From Enterovibrio calviensis DSM 14347 (lineage in GTDB: Bacteria > Pseudomonadota > Gammaproteobacteria > Enterobacterales > Vibrionaceae), in the NCBI RefSeq assembly GCF_000621165.1, contig NZ_KK211218.1, positions 303,196 to 367,195 of the forward strand: a stretch of 64,000 nt of DNA, given 5' to 3'. The position numbers were made by a program, and so were the translations under genes. Under the pieces are notes generated by a model. It worked only from the letters and a program-made list of their open reading frames with translations, made no database searches and had not been told where the DNA came from. Each line of letters starts with the position of its first letter. Position 1 is the first letter of the stretch. Positions 1-7,775 of the stretch are shown here, one piece after another.

Positions 1-949
1 CGGGGTTGAAATCTGTCGCGACGGCCATTGGTACTTGATGGGCGCGCAGCAAATCAATGGGCGGCTTTTGGGTTTCACGTAAGAAATAGAACGCCCCCGG
101 GAGCAATGTAGCAACCGTGTTATGTTCGGCGAGGGCTTTAACCCCGATCTCGTCGAGGTATTCGATGTGGTCGACAGACAATGCGCCCATGCTCGCGGCC
201 AGCGCACTGCCTCCTTGGTTTGATAGCTGCTCTGTGTGGCCTTTGATGTTTAAGCCATGTTTAAGTGCGGATTCAAATACACGTGCCATTTGTGCTGGTG
301 TAAATGCCATGGTTTCGCAAAACACATCGACTGCGTCGGCGAGGCTTTCTGCTGCTACGCTAGGGATCATCTCATTGCAGACAAGCTCAATATAGGCGTC
401 TGCGCTGTGTTGATATTCGGGTGGTAAGGTATGCGCTGCCAATAGCGTGGTTGTTATGTTTATATCGACGTGTTCAGAGATTGCTTTGGCGGCTCGCAGC
501 ATTTTCAATTCATCAGCGACCGTCAGGCCATAGCCACTCTTGATTTCAATGCTTGTTACGCCGTCACTTATCAGTGCTTTTGCGCGAGGAATCGCCAACT
601 CAATTAGGTGCTCTAGAGAGGACTCCCGTGTTGCTTTCACCGTGGAAAGAATGCCACCACCTGCACGTGCGATATCTTGATAGGACGCGCCATTAAGTCG
701 CTGCTCAAACTCTTTTGCTCGATTACCCGCAAAGACAAGGTGAGTATGTGCGTCAATCAGCCCCGGTGTAACGAGTCGATTTTCCAGCGAGCAGCACTCA
801 AACCCATCAATTGATAGGCCTCTTCCAACCGCGATAACTGTGCCGTTCTCGACTGCAATCATGGCGTTATCAAGCACTTCAAATCCATCTGCTTGTTCAA
901 TGTCGGTGTGCATTGAGACTAATCGGCAGTGGGTGAACATCCTTCTCAT
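1..949 (-). CDS. hutI: Imidazolonepropionase, C-terminal end outside window
   Basis: This amidohydrolase opens the imidazolone ring of 4-imidazolone-5-propanoate to N-formimino-L-glutamate in histidine degradation. The reverse-strand translation runs open from position 949 to the window edge (about 316 codons). It begins [12 protein letters not shown] and carries the metal-binding signature [16 protein letters not shown], then [19 protein letters not shown] and VDHIEYL, all typical of HutI. The start at 949 is preceded by AGAGGT at suitable spacing; an in-frame ATG at 940 is possible. Two HutC-like operator boxes lie immediately upstream. Only the C-terminus is missing. The family call is secure. 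Confidence 0.95.
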   Translation of the reverse strand, partial: MRRMFTHCRLVSMHTDIEQADGFEVLDNAMIAVENGTVIAVGRGLSIDGFECCSLENRLVTPGLIDAHTHLVFAGNRAKEFEQRLNGASYQDIARAGGGILSTVKATRESSLEHLIELAIPRAKALISDGVTSIEIKSGYGLTVADELKMLRAAKAISEHVDINITTTLLAAHTLPPEYQHSADAYIELVCNEMIPSVAAESLADAVDVFCETMAFTPAQMARVFESALKHGLNIKGHTEQLSNQGGSALAASMGALSVDHIEYLDEIGVKALAEHNTVATLLPGAFYFLRETQKPPIDLLRAHQVPMAVATDFNP

Positions 950-964
950 CGCGCACCTCTTTAG

Positions 965-988
965 TGTATATACAAATGTATAGACAAA
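965..988. promoter_or_regulatory. Tandem HutC-like operator boxes upstream of hutI
   Basis: TGTATATACAAA (965-976) is followed directly by TGTATAGACAAA (977-988), a 12-bp tandem pair. TGTATATACA is a perfect palindrome of the type bound by HutC-family GntR repressors. A related box lies upstream of hutC at 4041-4052. Binding by the local HutC is inferred. Confidence 0.6.
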
Positions 989-1092
989 TGGCGAGGCGTT
1001 TTCAAGATGCTAAGTGATCAAGTTGTGACCGCAGGTGTAAATATAAGTGGCCGGAAAGCATTTTTGTGGCATCAAAACACAGTATTGCAGGG

Positions 1093-2079
1093 TTAGGTTC
1101 GTTGGCAGCGGTAGGCGAGTGGCGTGATCTTGTTTCTTGCTTGGAAAGCTCGGAAAAATGACGTTTGCGCCTTGTAGCCGAGCAGAAAGGAAATTTCGGC
1201 AAGGTCAATTTTTGAGTATTTGAGGTAATACTTTGCGAGGTCATCTCGCAAGCTAGCGAGAACGGCATTGTACTGGGTGTTTTCGTCATTTAGTCGACGT
1301 TGTAACGTACGGCGGCTAACCGCGAGATAACGACTGGATGCATCAATAGAGAAGTCATCCGCTGGGATTGTTTTTGCGAGAAGACGACGCACTCTGGCAG
1401 TAAAAGGCTGGTAGTCACCGTCAAGGATTAGCGCATGCTCGAGCTGCGATTCTAATGACCGCCACATACTGTCACTGACGGTTAAAAATGGCTTATGAAG
1501 ATCGGCATGATGAAAGGTGATGCTATTGGTTTTCCCAATATCTATTGGAACGCCAAAAAATGCTTCGTATTCACAACTATTCATGAGTGGCACGGTTGAT
1601 TCAATCTTGTGCGGAATAACATGGTCTCGTGTTCCCATTCTCGCGAGATGAACAAAGAAAGCCATTTCCAGCTCAATAACTGCATCAGGAATAGGTTGAT
1701 GATCGGGAAGGCCCGAGAGCTGGATGCGTGTGGTCATGTCCGATTCGTTTATTTCTAGCGTCATCGGCCCAATCAAGGGTTTGAAACGAGCGAGTCGATG
1801 CAGCGCCTGAGAGAGATTAGCACTGCAAAGCGCGGCATAAAGTGGTGGGCTAAAGGTTTCAGGACGGAGATGCGCCACAATGCTAAGGGCATAAGCCGAG
1901 GTTGCGTTGTTATTGCGTAGGTTTTCCCAAAACGCGTAGTAATGCTCAACGCTCAACATGATGTTTTCTGATTGACCTAGCGATGTCATAAACGGAAGTG
2001 GGTGGAAAGACCCTTCAACATCGTGATTGAGGTCTTTCAGAAGTAGTAGCCAATTAATGTTGAGTTTAAATCGCTTCAT
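1093..2079 (-). CDS. AraC-family transcriptional regulator (arabinose-binding-like N-domain)
   Basis: This is a 328-aa regulator. The N-terminal two thirds resemble the sensor half of OruR/ArgR-type AraC proteins. The C-terminal about 90 residues hold a double helix-turn-helix, with SRRTLQRRLNDENTQYNAVL and later EISFLLGYKAQTSFFRAF, a canonical AraC signature. It is followed by hutI 143 bp downstream and preceded by an alpha/beta hydrolase gene, which is its most likely target because the two sit alone inside the hut region. The Shine-Dalgarno match is weak (AAAGAGACGAT before ATG), so the start is less certain than the family. The ligand is unknown. Confidence 0.85.
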   Translation of the reverse strand: MKRFKLNINWLLLLKDLNHDVEGSFHPLPFMTSLGQSENIMLSVEHYYAFWENLRNNNATSAYALSIVAHLRPETFSPPLYAALCSANLSQALHRLARFKPLIGPMTLEINESDMTTRIQLSGLPDHQPIPDAVIELEMAFFVHLARMGTRDHVIPHKIESTVPLMNSCEYEAFFGVPIDIGKTNSITFHHADLHKPFLTVSDSMWRSLESQLEHALILDGDYQPFTARVRRLLAKTIPADDFSIDASSRYLAVSRRTLQRRLNDENTQYNAVLASLRDDLAKYYLKYSKIDLAEISFLLGYKAQTSFFRAFQARNKITPLAYRCQRT

Positions 2080-2130
2080 ATCGTCTCTTTCGTTAATGAC
2101 TCTTTTTACTATAGAAGAGAAGACGCAGAA

Positions 2131-2167
2131 TCATGCCGAATCACAGTATCTGTTTGATTCGGCATGA
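2131..2167. terminator. 13-bp perfect inverted repeat between hydrolase and araC genes
   Basis: TCATGCCGAATCA (2131-2143) pairs with TGATTCGGCATGA (2155-2167) around an 11-nt loop. It starts 20 bp after the hydrolase stop and 52 bp before the araC start. No clear T-tract follows on either strand, so it could be a factor-assisted terminator, an RNA-processing hairpin or an operator for the AraC gene. Confidence 0.55.
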
Positions 2168-2186
2168 TGGTTTAGGGAATCTGGCT

Positions 2187-3119
2187 TTAGTTGGCTTTCA
2201 AGAATGTAGCGAGAGCATTAGCAACGGGTTCGACATTTTCCTTGCGCCAGTAAATATCAAAGTGTCCTTGTCCTTCCAACATGAACAAGGCTTTCGGCTC
2301 GGACGCTTTTTCATAGAAGTCTTTACTGTTGTCTACCGTATAAGCCTCAGAACCGAGAGCCATAAACATTGGGATGTTATCCATCAATGGAATGACGTTG
2401 AACGCGGAGAAAGTGAGTATGGCTTCTGCGCCATAAAGGTTGAGTTTGTTTTGCCAATTGGCAGATTCAGCACCGGGATGACCAGGAAGATAATAGCCTC
2501 TCATCCCGTTGGCGATGGGCAGCACCTCGTTACTATCGCTTTCTGGAACGGGCGAGAAGTATGTGTCGACCCCGTTTTCAAAGAAATCCTGTCTCGCTTT
2601 GCTGGTGCCACTGAGGTAGTACTCGCGAAGATTGGCGACCGTTCCGAACGCCGCGATGTTTTGTTCCGCGGCGTTAAGGTAAGGGCTGATCATACCGACA
2701 GCTTTAACACGCGCATCCAATGCGGTGGCGTAATATGCGTAGCCTGCTCCCATACAAATACCGACATTGAAGAGCCGTTGGGTATCGACCAAAGATAATG
2801 TCGAGAGGTAAGAAACAGAATTCTTGATGTCTTCCACCACCGAGTAGGGATTTTCCACTTGAAGGTGCGCACCCTCGCTGTCACCAAAACCTCTGGCATC
2901 AAACGCGAGTGTGATAAATCCTCTTTGGCTAAGTGCTTCGGCATAAACCTGAGCAGTTTGCTCTTTTACACCCGTCCCCGGTCTGGCAATGACCATGGCA
3001 GGAAGTGGAAGGTTGCTTTCTACTTCTTGAGGTATATACAAAAGTGCAGAAAGTGTTTCTCCTTCACTTTGAAAGGAAACAAGGTTTTTGCCTACTTGTA
3101 GCTCATCTACGTTGGTCAT
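2187..3119 (-). CDS. Alpha/beta hydrolase with cysteine nucleophile motif
   Basis: This 310-aa cytoplasmic hydrolase has no signal peptide. FDARGFGDSEG and the elbow GICMGAGYAYY place it in the YcjY/dienelactone-hydrolase-like group, where the nucleophile is Cys (G-x-C-x-G) rather than Ser. A late GQGHFDIYW supplies the catalytic His. GGAG lies 8 nt before the ATG at 3119. A cap-like insertion rich in Tyr and Asn occurs around residues 180-240. The substrate is unknown. The neighbouring AraC regulator (downstream, same strand) suggests an inducible catabolic or detoxifying ester/lactone hydrolase. An 11-bp inverted repeat lies just upstream. Confidence 0.8.
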   Translation of the reverse strand: MTNVDELQVGKNLVSFQSEGETLSALLYIPQEVESNLPLPAMVIARPGTGVKEQTAQVYAEALSQRGFITLAFDARGFGDSEGAHLQVENPYSVVEDIKNSVSYLSTLSLVDTQRLFNVGICMGAGYAYYATALDARVKAVGMISPYLNAAEQNIAAFGTVANLREYYLSGTSKARQDFFENGVDTYFSPVPESDSNEVLPIANGMRGYYLPGHPGAESANWQNKLNLYGAEAILTFSAFNVIPLMDNIPMFMALGSEAYTVDNSKDFYEKASEPKALFMLEGQGHFDIYWRKENVEPVANALATFLKAN

Positions 3120-3131
3120 ACGGCTAACTCC

Positions 3132-3195
3132 ATACTTACGTTATCGATCCTTCTGTGAGAGAAGGTCTTTATTCAAAGGGGTTGAACGTAAGTAT
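3132..3195. repeat. Separated inverted repeat upstream of the hydrolase gene
   Basis: ATACTTACGTT (3132-3142) and AACGTAAGTAT (3185-3195) form an exact 11-bp inverted repeat with a 42-bp spacer, right before the hydrolase start. The position fits an operator pair. The regulator is not identified. Confidence 0.5.
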
Positions 3196-3295
3196 TAAAG
3201 TTCCAAAGAAACGAGAGTTTCATTGCGTGCCAAAGTTAACGCAAACTGCGCCAAAAATGATGAGCTAGGATTTGGCGAGTGGCAAAGTCGTGCTT

Positions 3296-3330
3296 GGCTA
3301 AAGGCTAAAGGCTAAAGGCTAAAGGCTAAC
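3296..3330. repeat. Heptamer tandem repeat GGCTAAA overlapping the hutC stop
   Basis: Four exact GGCTAAA units plus a fifth diverged unit (GGCTAAC). On the reverse strand the TAG stop of hutC (3319-3321) lies inside the array, in the second unit reached, so the last codons of hutC are repeat-derived. Confidence 0.85.
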
Positions 3331-4023
3331 GCTAGCACTGAGTTTGTATCGATTTCCCGGATGAAACAGTAACGCTGAACTCACTAACTGATTTTCGCTC
3401 CACGTGCGTCGATGCAATAACAAGCACGGCTGGTCGGTATCAATTTTCAGCAGTATCGCAATGTGTTTGGGGGGTAAAATGGCTTCTACCGTGTGCTCTA
3501 TGGTGCCGAGTGGACAGTTGGCCATGAGGTACTGATTCGGCGTGATGAGAGAAAAATCTTGCTTGAGGTAGTCAGGCGCAAACGCAGGGTTAATCCACCG
3601 CAGCTCAACTTGAAGCGGCACGTCATCGGCGTAATGAACAATTTCACTTTTGTAGACATCACTGCCAAGCATAATGCCTAGCCGCATTGCGACATTTTCG
3701 GATGCGCTGACTCGTCTGAGGGTAATGATTTCGCTGTGATGGCGTCCACCTCGCTCAGTGATTTCTTCCGCGATGTTGCGGATCTCCATCAGAGGGCTTT
3801 CGACTTTGCGCTGGCACACAAAGGTACCTAAACGCGGTGTGCGCTCCAGCCATCCTTCATTGACCAAATCTCTGACGGCTTTGTTGACCGTCATCCTGCT
3901 AACAGAAAATTGGTCACAAAGTGCAGCTTCAGTAGGGACTTTTGCACCTACAGCCCATTCTTTTGATTCGATCTTCTGAATCAGAAAGTCTTTAATTTGC
4001 TGGTAGCGGGGGGATTTGGTCAT
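3319..4023 (-). CDS. hutC: Histidine utilization repressor, GntR/HutC family
   Basis: This 234-aa repressor has an N-terminal winged helix (residues 1-70, KVPTEAALCDQFSVSRMTVN, GTFVCQ) and a C-terminal UTRA effector domain ending in LLHRRTWSENQLVSSALLFHPG, as in HutC proteins that sense urocanate. It would repress hut genes through TGTATATACA-type boxes, which are present upstream of hutI and of hutC itself (autoregulation). Unusually it is separated from hutI by an araC and a hydrolase gene. The C-terminus runs into a heptamer repeat. The family call is strong; specificity is inferred from the adjacent hutI. Confidence 0.9.
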   Translation of the reverse strand: MTKSPRYQQIKDFLIQKIESKEWAVGAKVPTEAALCDQFSVSRMTVNKAVRDLVNEGWLERTPRLGTFVCQRKVESPLMEIRNIAEEITERGGRHHSEIITLRRVSASENVAMRLGIMLGSDVYKSEIVHYADDVPLQVELRWINPAFAPDYLKQDFSLITPNQYLMANCPLGTIEHTVEAILPPKHIAILLKIDTDQPCLLLHRRTWSENQLVSSALLFHPGNRYKLSASVSL

Positions 4024-4040
4024 AACGTCGCAACATCAAT

Positions 4041-4052
4041 TCGTATATACAA
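4041..4052. promoter_or_regulatory. HutC-like operator upstream of hutC
   Basis: TCGTATATACAA matches the hutI-side box TGTATATACA at nine of ten core positions and lies 18 bp before the hutC start. Autoregulation is inferred. The rest of the 4024-4321 gap is AT-rich, with the GGAG of the next gene at 4309-4312. Confidence 0.5.
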
Positions 4053-4321
4053 TTAATAATTAACGAACTTTCTATGAAAATCAAGAATGAACGGGCTTTG
4101 ATTAGCCGAACCGTAAATAAAATAAATGAGGTTCTGTTTTATTTCTAAGAAGTGACTAGAACCAAATACAATCCGTCAAATTACTGTATTAAAACGTTCA
4201 TTATTACTAGACAGACTTTAGTCAGTTACAAGGATCGTCTTTATCGCTTGGATGTAACCTCAGGCTCATCGCCAATTTCGATGCTTTGGAACACATCTTC
4301 CCACTATTGGAGTTATGGATA

Positions 4322-5530
4322 ATGAACATTGTTACGACGTTAGGTTTACTCGCCTCTATTTTTGTTGCTAATGGCGCATTGGCATCTGACGACTATTCAA
4401 TTGGCCCTCGGCCTCAATTTCTTGTGCTCGACATGGATGATGGCGCGCTTAAGCAAAAATTGATGAATTGCTTGGACCAAACGGCAAAGAAAAGCGATTT
4501 TTCGATTGGCCATCGCGGTGCACCCTTGATGTTTCCTGAGCACACAAAAGAGTCCTATATTGCTGCCGCCAAAATGGGGGCGGGCATTGTCGAGTGTGAC
4601 GTGACATTTACCAAAGACAAAGCCTTGGTTTGTCGTCATTCTCAGAAAGATCTTCACACGACAACAGATGTTCTGGCTCACCCAGACTTGGCGAGCAAGT
4701 GCAGTGTGCCTTTTACGCCAGCAAATCCTGAAACGGGGGACAAAGCCAACGTTGAATGCCGAACGTCAGATTTTACGCTTGCAGAGTTTAAGCGTCTAAA
4801 AGGGAAAATGGACGGCGCAAATGCCATGGCAACGACACCTGAAGAATACATGGATGGCACCGCAGGATGGCGGACCGATCTTTATGCCAGTCGTGGTACC
4901 TTGATGACTCATGCGGAAAGCATCGAACTCTTTAAGACGCTGGGCGTGAAAATGACGCCTGAGCTTAAAGCGCCGGTTGTCGATATGCCCTATGAGGGTT
5001 TCACTCAGCAAGATTACGCTCAAAAAGCGGTGGAAGAATACAAGGCTGCTGGCGTGAAATCTGGGGACGTGTTTTTGCAGTCCTTTAATATAGACGATGT
5101 GAAGTATTGGATTGCCAGTGAGCCTGCTTATTCAGAACAAGCTGTATTTCTCGATGCACGAATGTACGAAGATAAGAACTGGAAACCGACGCTAGCAGAC
5201 ATGAAGGCGATGAAAGCGTCTGGTGTCCAGTATATTGCGCCGCCTATGTTTGCGCTGGTGGATTTAAATGAAAAAGGCCAGATTGTTCCCTCTGAGTATG
5301 CTGAATTAGCGAAAGAAGCAGGTCTGAACATGATTACATGGACACTCGAACGTTCAGGGCATTTAGGAAATGGTGGCGGTTGGTATTATCAAACCGTAAA
5401 AGACGTCACTGACAACGATGGCGACATGCTCAAGTTGCTAGATGTGTTGGCAAAAGATGTGGGCGTGAAAGGGGTGTTCTCCGATTGGCCTGCTACCACA
5501 ACCTTCTATGCAAACTGCATGGGGCTATGA
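4322..5530 (+). CDS. Glycerophosphodiester phosphodiesterase, exported
   Basis: This 402-aa GlpQ-type enzyme hydrolyses glycerophosphodiesters to glycerol-3-phosphate and an alcohol. A signal peptide (residues 1-22, cleavage after NGALA) places it in the periplasm. The catalytic signature is present: [12 protein letters not shown], then ECDVTFTKD and CRHS with the second catalytic His. The ATG at 4322 is chosen over an upstream ATG at 4286 because it follows GGAG with 9-nt spacing and starts the signal peptide directly. It contains a longer insertion (about residues 105-165) than E. coli GlpQ. It stands alone, oppositely oriented to the 264-aa gene downstream. Confidence 0.88.
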   Translation: MNIVTTLGLLASIFVANGALASDDYSIGPRPQFLVLDMDDGALKQKLMNCLDQTAKKSDFSIGHRGAPLMFPEHTKESYIAAAKMGAGIVECDVTFTKDKALVCRHSQKDLHTTTDVLAHPDLASKCSVPFTPANPETGDKANVECRTSDFTLAEFKRLKGKMDGANAMATTPEEYMDGTAGWRTDLYASRGTLMTHAESIELFKTLGVKMTPELKAPVVDMPYEGFTQQDYAQKAVEEYKAAGVKSGDVFLQSFNIDDVKYWIASEPAYSEQAVFLDARMYEDKNWKPTLADMKAMKASGVQYIAPPMFALVDLNEKGQIVPSEYAELAKEAGLNMITWTLERSGHLGNGGGWYYQTVKDVTDNDGDMLKLLDVLAKDVGVKGVFSDWPATTTFYANCMGL

Positions 5531-5560
5531 GCATCAAGACAAAGGGAATTGGAAAGTAGA

Positions 5561-5597
5561 AAAAAAACTGGTCTCGACGATAGGCTCGCGAGACCAG
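5561..5597 (-). terminator. Terminator hairpin, reverse strand (second)
   Basis: CTGGTCTCG (5568-5576) pairs with CGAGACCAG (5589-5597). The preceding A7 (5561-5567) gives a T-tract on the reverse strand. It would stop leftward transcripts of the 264-aa gene that pass the first terminator, and insulates the convergent phosphodiesterase gene. Confidence 0.65.
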
Positions 5598-5709
5598 AAA
5601 CTACAGCATTGCAACATCACATATCATTACGCCACCTATTGCGCTTTGGTTCACTTTATATGTTGAAGCTAATCGTACTCGACTGAGTGGCCGTTATTCT
5701 GTGGTTCCC

Positions 5710-5740
5710 AAAAAAATGCCTCAGAATTATTCTGCGGCAT
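5710..5740 (-). terminator. Intrinsic terminator of the 264-aa gene, reverse strand
   Basis: ATGCC-T-CAGAA (5716-5726) pairs with TTCTG-C-GGCAT (5730-5740) with one mismatch. A7 at 5710-5716 becomes a T-tract in the reverse direction. It lies 37 bp past the stop codon at 5777. Confidence 0.75.
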
Positions 5741-5776
5741 TGCTCCTTTATTACGTGCAGTTGAGAGGAGGCAGGA

Positions 5777-6571
5777 TTAAACCCACATGAACTCGTCAGC
5801 TGCTGGCATTACCGTATCGCCACAACCACAGTCAGTGCCGTTGCCCATGTCTGTACCGTGACCCATGTCTGTGCCGTGGTCTGTTCCATGATCAGTAACG
5901 TGGTCAGTTAGCCAACCCATGCCCATTTCTGCATGTGAAAGACCGTCTACTGTGTTTCCGAAGACATGGTTGTTTGCGGTTTCCCAGGTTTCCATCGCAG
6001 GATCAACAATGTGGTCAGTCAGGTTATCGAACACAAAGCTTTGAGCATCATCTAAAAGTAGGGGAGCTTGAGAAATGTCATTGTGACCAATGATGCCAGT
6101 AAGCAGTTCGCTTGACGCTTCAGACACCATGTCGATCGGGATCTGCAGCAGTTCAATGTCGTGCTCTAGATGCATAGCGATATGTTCTTCGGCGGTTTCA
6201 ATAATCTCGCCAACACCGTCTTTGATGATTTCTGGAATGCACTCAGCATTGCCTTCGATTGCGGCATCAACAACTTCGCCAGTCGTTGATACAACAGTTC
6301 CAACGGCTTGGCCAACTTGAGCAACGTTCATCATAAAGTGGTGAGTGACGATTTCAGCGGCGTCAGTAACACCGTCAACGACCGTAGCTACCGCAGCGGT
6401 AATGCCATTAATTATGGGTATATCAGCTGTTACCTCGGCAATTTTATCACCCACATCGCTGATGAACTCGTCCACCGCGCTCACTGCGGTGCTGACTGTA
6501 TTGGCTACGGTTGTTACTACCGTAGAGATCGCATCACCAATGCCTTTAAAGATATCTGTAAACCATCCCAT
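5777..6571 (-). CDS. Unrecognised 264-aa protein with amphipathic N-half and H/G/T/D-rich repeat tail
   Basis: I do not recognise this family. Residues 1-110 are low-complexity V/A/T/I with alternating polar residues (MGWFTDIFKG, AISTVVTTVANTVSTAV), like amphipathic membrane-associating helices. There is no classical signal peptide. Residues 110-215 are acidic. Residues 222-251 are a degenerate repeat built on TDHGTDMG/NGTD that ends CGCGD. The chain ends ADEFMWV, an acidic-then-hydrophobic tail resembling those of some type I-secreted proteins; this is only a resemblance. AAGGAAG precedes the ATG at 6571 and a good terminator follows, supporting a genuine monocistronic gene. A long 5' gap (631 bp) precedes it. 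Confidence 0.6.
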   Translation of the reverse strand: MGWFTDIFKGIGDAISTVVTTVANTVSTAVSAVDEFISDVGDKIAEVTADIPIINGITAAVATVVDGVTDAAEIVTHHFMMNVAQVGQAVGTVVSTTGEVVDAAIEGNAECIPEIIKDGVGEIIETAEEHIAMHLEHDIELLQIPIDMVSEASSELLTGIIGHNDISQAPLLLDDAQSFVFDNLTDHIVDPAMETWETANNHVFGNTVDGLSHAEMGMGWLTDHVTDHGTDHGTDMGHGTDMGNGTDCGCGDTVMPAADEFMWV

Positions 6572-7202
6572 GATGTTCTTCCTTTTCTTACTGTGAAGTT
6601 ATTTCACGTTCCATAAATGTCTCGTACTGCTATTTCCGAGACCGTTTGCATGCAATCCGTCAAAATGCGTCTACCTCATCGTCGTGAGATATCTAAACGT
6701 TTTGCAAACTCCTGTGACTGAGCGATGAACCCATCCGTCGTTTCGCTCGTGTTCTTGATGCAACTTGCTTTGATGAGTGATCGTTGAGCCTGAATGTCTA
6801 GTTTTTATGAGAGTCTAGTTTCATCTAACGCACTGACTTTTCGGTCAATCTTGTGGGCTGTTGACTAAGTGCCTAAATCTAATGTCACTCAAAACATGCA
6901 AAGTGATGAAAAAATTAGACGTTGGTGCAAATCACTGTGGATTCACGCGTGAACGTCGTGTGAATGCCGAGGAGTGAGAAGAGAAAACATAGGCTGATTA
7001 CGCGCCGTTAGGATGACAAGCAAGGTGCTTGGCGCTTTTGTATATTGGTGCTTCTGTATAAAAGCGGGAAGTGACGTCTTGTGGTATGGCATACGCATAA
7101 CGTGTGCTTTTTGCTTTTCGAATTAAACTGTTTTCAATCCGAGAGGAAAACTGCAATTTGATGTAGAATGTCGGCAATTTAATTCATGGCGTTATCTGAA
7201 AA
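6572..7202. other. Long intergenic region, divergent
   Basis: Divergent spacer of 631 bp between the 264-aa gene and the RNA methyltransferase gene. I see a 9-bp direct repeat GTCTAGTTT at 6796-6804 and 6813-6821, and a short hairpin CAAGCA-AGG-TGCTTG (7017-7031). No convincing ORF or RNA gene is apparent. Confidence 0.6.
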
Positions 7203-7664
7203 ATGAAACAAGGCTACAGTTGTATCGGGTTAGTTAACCCAAAAACTCCCGAAAATGTGGGTTCTGTTATGCGTGCCGCTGGCTGTTACGGCGTTAATTC
7301 AGTGTTTTACACGGGGACACGTTACGACAGGGCAGCAAAATTTTGCACCGACACAAAAAACCGAGTGTTAGACACACCGTTAATTGGCGTTGAAGATCTC
7401 AAAGCGATCGTTCCAGTGGGATGTATTCCTATTGCTGTGGAACTGGCTGAAGGCGCAAAACCATTGCCTGACTATAAGCATCCTGCTCGTGCGTTTTACA
7501 TCTTTGGCCCAGAAGATAACTCACTGAAAAAAGAGATCACGGATTTCTGTGCTGAAACCATTTACGTGCCAACCAATGGTTGCATGAACTTGGCTGCTGC
7601 TGTGAATGTGATTTTGTATGACCGCATGGCAAAGGGCACCAATTTTTCAGGGCACCTAAAATAG
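7203..7664 (+). CDS. SPOUT-class RNA 2'-O-methyltransferase (TrmH family)
   Basis: This 153-aa protein consists of only the SPOUT knot domain, without the substrate-binding extension of RlmB/TrmH. Motif 1 is VNPKTPENVGSVMRAAGCYG, motif 2 is FYIFGPEDNSL and motif 3 is VPTNGCMNLAAAVNVILYDR, the SAM-binding knot. It would transfer a methyl group from SAM to a ribose 2'-OH in tRNA or rRNA. The size resembles TrmL, but the N-terminus does not follow the TrmL pattern, so the target nucleotide is left open. It is monocistronic, ending at a bidirectional terminator shared with mgtE. Confidence 0.85.
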   Translation: MKQGYSCIGLVNPKTPENVGSVMRAAGCYGVNSVFYTGTRYDRAAKFCTDTKNRVLDTPLIGVEDLKAIVPVGCIPIAVELAEGAKPLPDYKHPARAFYIFGPEDNSLKKEITDFCAETIYVPTNGCMNLAAAVNVILYDRMAKGTNFSGHLK

Positions 7665-7695
7665 AAGCGCGAAACATTGCCTATGTTGTTGTAAG

Positions 7696-7730
7696 AAAAA
7701 GCCTCAGTGAAATGAACTGAGGCTTTTTCG
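7696..7730. terminator. Bidirectional intrinsic terminator
   Basis: AAAAAGCCTCAGT (7696-7708) pairs perfectly with ACTGAGGCTTTTT (7716-7728) around a 7-nt loop, with a T-tract in both directions. It serves the convergent methyltransferase and mgtE genes. Confidence 0.9.
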
Positions 7731-7775
7731 TTTGGCTAACCGCGAGTCGCGTGAGCCAATCGGTTTGTTAGCCAA

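Noticed and set aside
2133-2798. Forward 221-codon ORF opposite the hydrolase
   Set aside because: It is antisense to a well-supported hydrolase gene, starts inside a hairpin and has no family features.
3296-3330. Phase-variable switch at the hutC 3' end
   Set aside because: The stop lies near the first end of the array to be read, so a change of repeat number further on would not alter the protein.
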